Shown here one piece after another: positions 23,901 to 34,800 of a stretch of 64,000 nt of DNA. The DNA is from Terebella lapidaria (lineage: Eukaryota > Annelida > Polychaeta > Terebellida > Terebellidae). The DNA is taken from positions 23,556,694 to 23,620,693 of the forward strand of contig OX424570.1 of assembly GCA_949152475.1 (NCBI GenBank), read 5' to 3'. The position numbers and the translations under genes were made by a program. Position 1 is the first letter of the stretch. Every line of letters begins with the position of its first letter. The notes below the pieces were generated by a model. The model did no database searches and was not told the origin of the DNA. It saw nothing but the letters and a program-made list of their open reading frames with translations.

Positions 23901-26900
23901 GTGATGATTGCAATTTGTCACAGTGAATTTCTCTTTTCTAAGCAGCAACATTCTTATGTCGCAAGCTTGCGGCATATTTGTCTCACAACCATACGCTATT
24001 CAAGAGCTAGATGCAGATATGACGACTTTGTTCACCGAACTTCGTTCACTAAACTGCTGCGACAAGAATATGTTTTAATAAGTTTAATAAGTAACCTACA
24101 GTGGAGATAATTATTTTTGTGGCCAGCGGAAATATCTTGGGATGGGAATGTTTATGTGATTAAGAACTTAATTGAGAAATTTATTGGATTGAATTGCTCA
24201 TTATTCTCCATATAATAAACAAAGAAGAACATATCTATTGATGTGTATCCGAGCAAAGACATTCAATGGTTTTAATGTTGCCCAATGTTTTGGATCAAAT
24301 TGATAGTTAACGCGTCTATTTTGGTGTAAGGAAATATTTTTCATCACATTTCATCGCTTTTATATCGTAAACTATAACAGTTGGCAACCTTTCGTAATTG
24401 TTCTGCCAACATCAGAAATTTAGCGCTTCTGTACTGCTACTGAACGTTGCGCTACTGTATGCGTATGTATCAAGGTAAATCAACAAGTATCGCAAAGCTC
24501 CCACAGTATTTGCGTTTTCCACAAGATTAAAATTTAAAACCTCATGGAAACAATCAGAAATATTATTTTTGGAATTTTTGTGATCCTTTTCTTGAGTTTA
24601 CTATATTACATTAATGATAGCAGGACTGGGCCCACACATGAGACCAGCGGGACGCGCTGGCCAATCTGCATTCAAGAAATTCTATGGACTCGTCACAATC
24701 TGGTTGATATGGGGAGGGGGGAGCACATCACAATCTGGGGGCACATGTGGGGCAGGAAATACTCTTTCCAGAACACCTGATTGCACCTTCTCGCCTTCTT
24801 GAGAAAAGTGACGTTAAGTGGGTATTTTTCGGTTGGGAACACATCCCAAAATGAGGTTTGCAGCAAATATTTTTTCCTTAGTATAGATTGGTCAAAAAGC
24901 ATATCTGGCCATTTTGGGGGGGGGGGGAGGGGGGTTCATGAGATTTCCCTGACATTTTTGTTTTGTCTCACTTCGTATGCCTGATATGACTTTCTGTCCC
25001 CGGACTATGAGATTGGATAACGGACCCTGTTTTGTTTGCTCGGAATACTTAATACTGGCTATTGATTCCACGTCTATGTACCCACCACGATGAGAACGAT
25101 GAAGGCGGTGAGCCAAACCATCGGGGCCAAGGGCCGGAATACACTGAAGACATTGGGCCGCATGTTGGTCGAGTTGTCCTCTAAATATGCCTTTCGTACG
25201 AGAAGTGTGAGGCCATAATTCTGAAAAGGTTTCACGAAGTCGACAACACTCTCTCTACTACTGGTAACAACGAGTGCGGCACCCGTCATGTCGGCTCCTA
25301 CAGATCTGTTTCCCTGCACTTTGCCATCCGGACCATACTGTGTACACAGCGCGAAAGTAGTAAGGCCAATTTTAGACATTGAATCAAGGCATACTGTACA
25401 ACTCGTGTTATCTGTAATATGTGTGTACGTGCAACGGTAAAATCAATATGGATGTCGTCTGACTGTCGGTGCTTATTTATAATTCATGTAATATATGACA
25501 AACGTACTCATTTAATTTTCTCATAATCAGTCTTCCTCTCAAATTAGCATCCTTGCAATATATGTTTCCAGTGTATTGTTTGTTTCCCCACAGTTTACAC
25601 GCTACTTCGGAGGCATGTTAATCATTTGGGGTCATTTCTTACCAGCTGGTACCTAAGCTGTTGTGACAAGTACATGTTTTTTTTCCGAGACTAAAAGACT
25701 CTTGCACGAACTTTATGAACATCATCATGATCCAATTGATGATTACATGTGTACTAAATCTACGACAAGTTCTTTTTCTCGACTGGTTTGCTTATTCAAG
25801 ACGAGTGCCATAACACACGATTTCACTTGATTATGGCCATGTTCATGGGGCTCCATAAATATCCCCCATATTGCCTTATCATGGACATGGAGATTTGATC
25901 GCACACGAGCCCGTAATCCAATCTAAAAAAATACAGGATTCGTTCTTTCGAAACGCTTCATATTTGATATCGATCCGACGTTTCTACGTATAGAGACTTT
26001 TTACCGATAAAATAATAAAATTATTATGGAACCAATAAATAGTCATGTGCCAGGGCCAATTCGGTGTTCGTGCAATTTGGTGATCAGCATGCCAAACAGC
26101 TCGGCTAGTGAGCTATCCCTTCAGCTCGCTCGGAAGTGTTGGACTACCGTTCGTCAGGTTGTCGGTTCGAATCCCCTCTCGGGCTAGTGGATTTTTCTGA
26201 ACCCTGTGATACACAATATGTATGTATGGATGAACATGCATGAGAATAACTAATCAACGTACCTGCCTCTTTGCGAGCTCCCCTATTATTCCATTCCAGC
26301 GTCCGTCCTTATCTACTGACCCGTATTTACCATCAGGAACCAGGTACAGCTCATACTCGAAACCCAGCCGCCGGGAAATCATTTTTATCAGGTCCGGTAT
26401 GAATCCGGTCATGTCTCCCCCATCATTCAGCATAGTGTAGGGTGGATACTGATACAGCAGATAATCAAATCATCCATGTTACTGTGGATACTATTCTGTC
26501 ACCAATCATTCAACCAGCATATTATTATCGCCAAAAATTGAGAATAATTTAGGTTGTAACGATACGCAATAAACACACATAAAAACACTCCTCATTGTTT
26601 GGTTGAGCAGCAAGTTTCAATTTCCACGGAAAATAGTATTTCTCCTGGACTCTGATTGAATATGCAGCAAGCCTGCAACGTTTTCAGGCACCCATTTCAA
26701 ATGGCACTTCGCAGAGAACATCAATTGGGAGGGAAAACTAGACCCGGTATGTAGTTGGTTCTAGTTGGTAGTGTCTACAGTAACACATAAACTATTGAAA
26801 ACTATTGTTCTACACATATATAGTATTTTGTTCTTGAGAAATAATATTACCTTGGTATGCTCAGAATGTTAAACCACACTCACCATAATAGTTGTGATAC

Positions 26901-27221
26901 GAAGCGTGTCATTTAAAGTTGATATCTTTGATCTAGGTGGAGCTGTAATTGTTAAAGTACACGGTAAATTGTGTACATAGAACTCCGATCTAAGTCAAAG
27001 TCGACGGATTACTGCTATTTGTATCCATTTTTTATCTACTAGTATATCAATTACAAGCCCTAGAAAATATTGATAAAGAAATGACTGTCAGTGTCGGACA
27101 ATTGTGTTTTTCTCATTTGTATGATAAACTTACCTATATCACCAGGGGTCGCCTCCACGTGTAGAGACAAGCAAAGAAGTAAACTTACACAATTCAAGAG
27201 AAACAACTCACATGTGTACAT
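17940..27221 (-). CDS. Short ionotropic glutamate receptor subunit
   Basis: Nine exons join in frame on -: 27221-27134 (signal peptide, LLNCVSLLLCLSLHVEA), 26942-26884, 26448-26263, 25313-25086 (start possibly 25337), 20669-20522, 20336-20102, 19930-19816, 19545-19285 and 18188-17940. The product is about 522 residues. S1 holds RITTIMYPPYTM, a GFIPDLI stretch and TSSRESVVDFVKPF, whose Arg (about residue 131) matches the agonist-binding arginine of the family. M1 spans the 25086/20669 splice, the re-entrant loop ends TTMQWQG, and M3 follows. S2 holds SGKYAFLMES, PCDLTTVGE and ERKWWEG; M4 is VVVTMVIGIVACVV. Two oddities stand out. The amino-terminal LIVBP-like domain of AMPA/kainate/NMDA subunits is absent, and the M3 SYTANLAAF motif reads TYIGSLVNHL. 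It is probably a membrane cation channel or receptor; agonist unknown. An Ionotropic-Receptor-like assignment is the alternative. Confidence 0.86.
18292..19200 (+). mobile_element. Decayed Helitron-like satellite element
   Basis: It begins CTAAGAGAGGTTGCCGGACA, a mutated 5' end. About six strongly diverged 134-bp core units follow, then an outline of the tail (CCCATTATAAAGCATAGGAG). The 3' hairpin is missing. It lies in the last intron of the glutamate receptor, antisense to it. Its divergence is well above that of the arrays at 46-51 kb, so it is older. Confidence 0.65.
21000..21268 (+). mobile_element. Penelope-like element remnant, first part
   Basis: Translations resemble the SLYTTI.HSEL and KKGQ/N segment of Penelope-like reverse transcriptases and parallel the copy at 53770-54180. 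It is a broken fossil in an intron of the glutamate receptor, continued at 22623 after an insertion. Confidence 0.5.
21271..22618 (-). mobile_element. Crypton-like element remnant
   Basis: The block is flanked by TTAA at 21267-21270 and 22619-22622 and interrupts a Penelope-like remnant whose other copy (54050) keeps the site intact. There are no terminal inverted repeats, which suits insertion by a tyrosine recombinase. On - a frame at 21796-21473 carries the C-terminal recombinase signature HSLRATAASRLF, then TGHRSL and a candidate nucleophile in PYKRVS, like Crypton / ZMYM2-type recombinase domains. A further frame (22349-22101) lies upstream. Most of the catalytic domain is missing. A long hairpin with arms ATTCTTTGATTT/AAATCAAAGAAT sits at about 22523-22596. 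Confidence 0.55.
22623..22880 (+). mobile_element. Penelope-like element remnant, second part
   Basis: The frame contains the RT palm-side motif IPVGTKCAPLLADMF followed by SFNFTF, typical of Penelope-like elements. It continues the fragment at 21000-21268 across the Crypton-like insertion. It is a fossil. Confidence 0.6.
22881..24747. other. Intron sequence, low-complexity runs
   Basis: Part of the 4.4-kb fourth intron of the glutamate receptor. It contains a C-run followed by an A-run at about 23736-23775 and several TATGTTA/GTATGTTA echoes between 23400 and 23480. I see no exon or RNA gene. Confidence 0.5.
24748..25075. mobile_element. Short unclassified insertion beside a splice donor
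   Basis: A 328-bp relative of the 7432-7637 insertion, with the same start TGGGGCAGG and end CCACGTCT, flanked by ATG. Its right end lies about 10 bp inside the intron from the exon end at 25086 of the glutamate receptor, just past the donor GTGGGT. Confidence 0.62.
26110..26190 (+). ncRNA. tRNA-like sequence (pseudogene or SINE head)
   Basis: It has an A-box-like CAGCTCGCTCGG and a perfect B box GGTTCGAATCC about 45 bp apart, in the third intron of the receptor gene. The acceptor stem and anticodon arm do not fold convincingly, so I take it as tRNA-derived rather than a working tRNA. Confidence 0.35.
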
Positions 27222-28216
27222 GTTGATGCTATGGTTATGAAATCTAGCTTCGAATATTCCACCCAGTTGTCACACTGAATAATCGTGCCACAAGTGATGT
27301 TAACTCGAATAAAACTGCATTTTCAAACTGTGAACAAAGTCTTCTTCACTGGTATAAAGGTCAAGTGAAAATGACTAAAGAGTGTATGTTATGCGGGTGG
27401 TGTTTCACTGTAAAAACAAAAAACAAATTGGAGCTCCAGTTTATGTATAATGATGGCGATGTAAAACATGTCAGTTTTAAAACACCAAATAGTTTCGCAC
27501 AATTATCAGGGATTGGTGTGAAAGCGTTCAGTTATTTTGTCCTATAATTTGTGGCATCACAGTTGATACATCAGTTGTCCAATAGCTTGTATTTTGGATC
27601 GTATGGAATAGTCTGGGGACCAATTATGGGATCTGAATCATATGCAATATTGTTTTATCAGTTATACATGTATTTTTGCATATCATAAGTCGCTCTGAAA
27701 CCATAACTATTTGACTGTGGGAAAATACCACAAGATACCCATATTTAATATGGGCGAATATGTAACACGTAGAAGTATCTACTTCTGTATGGGTGTCTAT
27801 GGTTTAGTGAAATGTTCACAGTTTAATGTACTATACTTTCCGACAGAGTACTTCATGGGATACATGTGGAAACAGGTGATGTTTTCGTTTCGAAAAAAGG
27901 TAATAACGCAGGGCAGAGATTTCACACCACGAAAAACAAACTTCAATGTTGACTAGTATATCAATTTTCAATAGCAAATTAATAAATCATAATGGCGGAA
28001 AACTACTGAATTTTTGGCTATACCAGTAATAAAAATTACTATTAGTTGAATGGAAATCACTATATTTAGAGGCTGAATCCCGTTTTGTTCCATTCCCGTC
28101 CTATGCCCTAATCCAGGAATGGGGGCGAATTTGTGCAAACAAAACTGGCTAGACCTTGTTATAATTGCAGCGTTATTGACCAGTGGGACCACGGGTAATC
28201 GGAGGCAATTTCCAGT

Positions 28217-28705
28217 AATTACCCTCGCCCCGATAGGGGCAGAGGGTATTGTAATTGGGTCTGTCCGTTTGTCTGTCTGTTTGTCTGTCTGTCCGCGCGC
28301 ATATATCAAAGGATCATTATCGCCCGATGTCGAAAAATTGGGGGTCACGAATTCGGTTATATTTGGCCAGCGACGTTTCCGTGCAAATGTCTGCGCTCAT
28401 AACTCAAAGGCAAACGGTCCGATCGATTTGAAACTTATAGGGCTGGAGTGCTATGGTAGTGTCTCAGTCCCTTTCAAATTTTGCCAAAATCGGGTGAAAA
28501 TGTTTGCCATGGCAACGGAAAAAAGAAAATCATATAATTGGCTATAACTCCGGTTCTAATCAATATGAAATTGTCAACTTATTTTTGTATTTTTCTTTGG
28601 CCAATTCCCAATCGTATGGCGTACAACCGATGGTCTTAAGACCAAAGCTCTCAATTATCGCCTAATGTTAGTTACTAAATCTGAAGGGCGAGGGTCTGCA
28701 ATCTC
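28217..28705. repeat. Dispersed-type repeat with GC-rich ends
   Basis: It starts ACCCTCGCCCCGATAGGGG (itself a hairpin) followed by a GTCT/GTCTGTCC microsatellite. It ends at GAAGGGCGAGGGTCTGC, which partly complements the start. The arrangement suggests a non-autonomous element, but no second copy is in the window. Confidence 0.4.
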
Positions 28706-29068
28706 TGATTGTCTCGTTGTACTTGTTATACCAAGTTATTTTTAGACACGCACAATCAACACCGAAGAGACAGATGATTATGGATGTTGAATTGTTCTTT
28801 TAATTCCAGCAAACTACAGCGCAACTGTGATTTTCCCTGTCACAAAAAGGGGGTCAATAATTACGGATATATCATATCTATGGCGCATTTGGTAGAAGAA
28901 GTTGAGCTACGTTCTATATTTCACCATTTCATGGAACAAAAGTATGTAAACCTATAGTTAAAATGTAGTAGTTATATGATCGAGCAATGTGGACAAGTGC
29001 TGTGATGAAGGTGATTGGGCGAACATGACCTTCTGGAAAGTTGATACATCCTTCATTCCACGGCAATT

Positions 29069-29317
29069 CTATGTTCCTATATAAAATGTTCCATATGGAA
29101 TTACTCGGGCATCCCTGATTCCAGGGTATATCACGTTTGGGCCAAAAGAAATATTTCTCTCATAGGTATCAATAGTTCTAGGAGATATGTTCAATGTACG
29201 TATCAACCTACATGTATAACCATCAAAACAACCAGATTTTGAAGATGTAAATAACAAACCTAAACACAACATTTTTGGAAGAAAAATCAATCTCGAAATA
29301 TTCACAGCCATATTCAC
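29069..29317 (-). CDS. Possible small secreted peptide (hypothetical)
   Basis: A start inside the frame (near residue MAVNISRLIF) gives about 80 residues with a hydrophobic leader ending near LLFTSSKSG. CFDGYTCR follows, a possible disulfide ring, then a basic and polar C-terminal half. It is single-exon and unsupported by neighbours. It could be a chance frame or one exon of a longer gene. Confidence 0.25.
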   Translation of the reverse strand: MNMAVNISRLIFLPKMLCLGLLFTSSKSGCFDGYTCRLIRTLNISPRTIDTYERNISFGPNVIYPGIRDARVIPYGTFYIGT

Positions 29318-31891
29318 ACTCTGGCGTCATCAGGGACAGAGACAGTGTGTGAAATATAACTGTACAGTGGAACGCGTGATCACGGTCAAGCACAATCGCG
29401 GTCAAAGCCTCTTTGGAAGTCAACAATCTCGGTCCCAAACTCATTATTGTCTCCTCCTTCAGCGACGTATTCAGATACGATTAAAACGGCCCATGGGTGG
29501 GTGCGGTGGGCCAGTCCTGTTATCTTACGGCAGTATTTGTTTTGAAAATAGTGGTTTCAACGGAAATATCAAAGAAATTCCCACAAAAATATTTGCTTTA
29601 GTTCTCATTTAACGTTTTACAATTTATTGATGTCTAATAACCGCACAATATTGCGACTATTTCGAGTTTTAACCAATGAGTGATCCTAGTGAACTCGACT
29701 CATTCATGAACGCGATGTGGCTAACAGCGAGAATTATATCCAGTGATGAATGCAAATGTGTGACGTAACTTTAAGAGAATTACAGCTGTATATGGGGAGG
29801 GAGATTGGAGGTGGAATTTGCGAAGCATTGTTCATGGATGTACTGCCAGAATTGGCAATCACAAAATCAAAAAAAACTTGAATATTTCATGCATTGCGGC
29901 CTGTGATCTTATCTTACACAAATCGGTTGATTTGCGTAGATATTCACTATGTTACACATTATTTGATTGAAATATTGAACAAGGTAATCAACACAGGTTT
30001 TCAAAGTGCGAAATATGGTAAAAATATGGTATTGTCCACCTATCCTGCATGGTGTTTTGAGCAGGGGTGGCAGAGGGATTATGATAATGATCTTGCAGTT
30101 GGCCGAGACTCGGTCGAGTCTTGTGAATTTGCGTCCAAGGGGGGACAGGCTGTGCAAGGACAAAATGACTGTTGCAAGCCTAATGCAAGCGAATTGGAAA
30201 ATAGCTCGACGAATTGAAAAAAAAAATAATCAAACAGGTATTTATCTCGATGAATAAATCTGTTATTTTATCATGATACCCCCTGGAGAAATTATATTCA
30301 AGAGGTATGCACAATGTCATTGCTGAAACACTGTTTTGGAAGGTCATGTTTATAAATGAGATAATCATCATTGTCTACCTTTTGTGGTACTAGAATTGTT
30401 TTGAATCGTATGAAAGTATTGAAATTAACTTGATAAAACATATAAAAATCTTCTTTTCCTGGTCCCCCACATTTGAGTCAAACTGCGCAATGCTGAGAGG
30501 CGACACATGTTTTTTACTTTATTTCCTGACCTTACTTGTCATTAGTATTTATTGTGTGAAAAAGCATCAAATGACATTATTAAACGCTTGTAAACCGGTT
30601 TATGGTCAGGTAATATGGCCCAGGTCCACGATCAGTAACAACAACGGCCTAAAAGTAAAAGCCAATCAGGAGGCGCGAATTTTTTTTTACGGTGCGCTGA
30701 TTGGCTGCTCACGATCATGACCAGTAATTAGCAGTGGGGCGCACGGGCAAATTTTTCAAATGATCGTGCTTGGAACAGTGACCTTAACGTTTTTTTTCAT
30801 TCGTTTTAAACATCTTTTGTTGATAGACCTGTGTGTATGTATGCTTCTGTTGTTAATAAATAGAAAACCCTCCTCGCACTATCATGACACCCGACTGTCT
30901 TCTCTGTAAGAATATCAACTGAAATGTAGTTCACAAATCGACAGAAAATAGATGGCAAGCCCCAAAAGAAACGAAATATCACTCCTGCACAAGGTAGGAA
31001 TATAGGGGTCACCGTGTTAATTTTTCCACAACAGGCATCATGTCATTTCAGAATAAGGAATGATTTTGATCATGTTCGGACTTTGTGGCGCAACACTCTA
31101 CTATTTTATCATCGGGCTGATTTCCTACTGAATCGTTTGTCCTAATGCTATGGTCATTCGTCAATTGTGCACATACCTCTACTCTTCCGAAAATCTATTC
31201 TTCCTAAATTTTCATTCAAAGACAGCATATAACGCCTTCCGTTTGATGCCTGAATATGTTAGCCAAAGAGCATTTTGGAAGTCAAATAAGTCTGCATTGT
31301 TCCCAACATAAACCTGACCTACGATGATTAATGTTCAAACTCAAGATGATACTTACTTTAGAATGTGTGAGTTGGCAATTGGATACAAAACTGTTGAGGA
31401 CAAAACTAACTTAAATTTCCATGATTTCCACTAGGTAAAGCTAGATTATGAACAAATTTACCGTAACATCTATACCCCCTTGGTCATCTTGGTGTGATAT
31501 TCAATAACAGCAGAGTTAACTTCTCATTTTCGCGGGAAAATACAAAATTGGCATTTAAGTTTTAAAAAAACATTAGGAAGAAGTAGGCTATGCGTGAAAC
31601 TTTATTTTCGCTTGTTTCATTGCATCCTTCATCTCAATGTCCCATGCGGATACTAAATAATATGACAGTACAATAATATGTACAGTTATATTACAGGAAA
31701 CACAATTCATCCATTTATTCAATTGTTTACAAGTCACAACGCAACCACACATGCGGACATATCGATTGTTTTTTTCTACGCTATTTTGTCATTCAGTTAG
31801 TCAATCAATTAATTAATCAGATATTCTCAATGTATACATCAATTTATAACAGGTTACAAAATAGTGCACCATTAACCTGCTCCATCAATAG

Positions 31892-34800
31892 TTAGAGGAT
31901 GGCGTCGCCTGGAAAAACAAAATTGTTCATTTCAAATGGGAGTAATTATTATTCTTATTTTTCTTGTTGATTTTGCATTCACTCTCATACAGCAACTTCA
32001 ATGCATGGAATTGTCTTACCGTTCCTTCTTTTGGGTTTCCTCATCTCGTAAATTATTATCGTTACTATATTCGCAATAACCATAACACCGAAGGCAAACG
32101 ATACGCCAGTTACTGCGCTGTACATTTTCGCACAAGGGTCATTATCTGTAAGACAAAAATTAGCCCAAGGGCTAAGAAAGGTTACCGGACAATATATATT
32201 TTAGATATTACTATTTTGTCCCGTGACCTTGAAAATAAGGTCATTGGTCAATTCAAGGACATGATAATATTCGGCATATGTCATTTCTAGTATGGCCACA
32301 ATTGATTCCTAAGCTGTAAAGCCAATAATAAGCGAGATATTAGCCATCATGTCCTGTGACCTTGAAAATGAGGTCAACGGTCGAATTCAAGGTCATAGCA
32401 ATATTCAGCATATATCATTTCCTATATGTTCATAATTGATTCCTAAGCTATAAAGTCGATAATAAGCGAGCTATTGGCAATTTTGTCCTGTGACATTGAA
32501 AATTAGGTCAGAGGTGAAGTTCAAGGTCATGACAATGTTCAGAATATATCATTTTCTATATGTTCACAATTGAATGCTAAGCTGTAAAGTCGGGAAAAAG
32601 CGAGATATTAGCCATTTCGTTCTCTGACCTTGAAAATGAGGTCAAAGGTCAAATTCAAGGTCATAGCAATGTTCAGCATATATCATTTCCTATATGTTCA
32701 TCATTGATTCCTAAACTGATCCTGAAAATGAGGTCAAAGGTCAAATTCAATGTCAAGGCAATAATCTGCATATATCATTTCCTATATGTTCATAATTGAT
32801 TCTCAAGCTGTAAAGTCGATAAGAAGCGAGATATTAGCCACTTTTCCTGTGACCTTGAAAATGAGGTCAAAGGTCAAATTCAAGGTCATTAGAATATTCG
32901 GGATATATCATTTCCTATATGTCCACAATTGATTCCTAACCTGTAAAGTCAATAATAGGCGAGATATTAGCCATTTTGTGCTCTGACCTTGAAACTGAGG
33001 TCAGAGGTCAAATTCAAGGTCACGAGAATATTCAGCATATATCATTTCCTATATGTCCTCAATTGATTCCTAGTCTCTAATCTCAATATTTAGTGAGATA
33101 TTAGGCATAATGTGTCCCATTATAAAGCATAGGAGAATTTAACATGGGAAAGTCCCATTTGGGATGAGTTTCAAGCGCAACGAAATTTATACACATCACA
33201 GGAATACATATGAGAAGTGTTATGTATCAAAAAGAAAAATTAGGCCAAGGGCCAAAGGTTACCGGACAATGTTTAATATTTTAGATATTAGCCAGGTCAC
33301 TGGTTAAATACAAGGTCAAGAGAATATTCAGACTATATAATATTAAGTCACTGGCTAAATACAGGGTCAAGAGAATATTCAGCATATATCATGTCCACAG
33401 TTGATTGCTAAGCTGTAAATTCAATAATCAGAGAAATATTAGCAATTTTGTGCTGTGGCCTTGAAAATGAAGGCAAAGGTCAAATTCAAGGTCATCAAAA
33501 TATTAAGTATATATCATTTTCTATATGTCCACAATTGATTCCCAAGCCATACAGTCAATAGAGGAGCAAGATAATGAGGTCAAAGGTCAAATTCAAGGTC
33601 ATGACAATAATCTGTATATATCATTTCCTATATGTTCAGAACTGATTCCTAAGGCCACACCAATTTATAACGTTGGTCGATGGAATCGCCGCCCCTAAAA
33701 ATTCTTCCTCGAAATTTCGATAAAAAAAATCGCCGCACCTATTTTGAGCTGACAAAATCTAACGACATTTTATTTGCAGTCCGCATTTTACAAAAAGCGC
33801 AAACATTCGATCGGCGGTAAAACTTTGTGAAAAAATCAAATCAAAATGAGTTCTCTTAAAAAGGGTTGTGACCCGATATCGTTGATAGTGTCGTTTCAAG
33901 GAAAAAGAACTGCATTCCAAGTACCACTTGCGACTACGTTCGCCGAGTTATTCAGTTTGTTCTGTGTCAATACATGTCTGACAGAATCAGTTGGGGTGGG
34001 CGATAACACAAGCATTTCAGCACAGCTACACGCGGGGCTCGCCCCTGGCAATGGAATATCAGTATCGTCGCTGACATTGAATGTTTCATTGTGTAATGAC
34101 CTGGGATTAAAGTTTGTTGAATTTCTACAGCCAAAATGTTCAAGTGACACCAAATCTAATCCAGGTCTTTCAACCTCTCAGACTCAAAAACAGAATGCCT
34201 TTGACTTTCTCATGCATTCATCATCTCAGATGACTGCCTTCCCGAGCAAAACACTTCCAAGCTCCCAAGAAATTCCACTGAATGCACAGCAAAAAATGCA
34301 CAATGACATCCTGGACTGGGCAGCCAGCATAGGGTCTGCGTGGACAAACTCAACCTTGCTTAGTGGGGCACACACACTAAAAGCTCTATCAAACACACTT
34401 TGGTATATTGACCATTCGCATGAAAAACTAAAGAGTCAAGGCTGTCGAGTTCCGAAATGTTTTGAAGCATTCTCCAACTATAGGGACTTTTCCAAACAAC
34501 ACAGGAAACCTCAGCCACTATCGTACGAAAAGTTGAACGAACTTTGCCTTGACTTGACGAAAATACTCTCTTTCCCATCTACTTGTACCAAGCAGAATAC
34601 TAAACTTCACAAGAGTATTGAGTCCCTACTGACCATACTCATGAAGTATTGTGCTCATCTAAAGCAGGACAGCGAATTACACAAGAAGAACAGGGCATCA
34701 GTTGAGTCAGTCCAACCCAAAACCAGCACAGAGCCAGAGACACAACTGATCAGTCTTGACGCGATCCCTAAAATTGACACAAACCTCTATGGAAATTTGG

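Larger units (their letters stand above)
27222..31891. other. Intergenic region between two - strand genes
   Basis: It lies between the start of the glutamate receptor and the end of the two-module membrane protein. It holds a repeat at 28217-28705 and one small secreted-type frame at 29305-29069. The rest is AT-rich with no clear exons. The receptor's promoter should lie just above 27221, but no core motif stands out. Confidence 0.5.

Noticed and set aside
26110-26190. Functional tRNA gene
   Set aside because: The A and B boxes are good, but acceptor and anticodon stems do not pair well.
30430-30720. Frame with a hydrophobic stretch (FLLYFLTLLVISIYCV)
   Set aside because: Single AT-rich frame without splice partners or a signal-peptide-like start; treated as chance.
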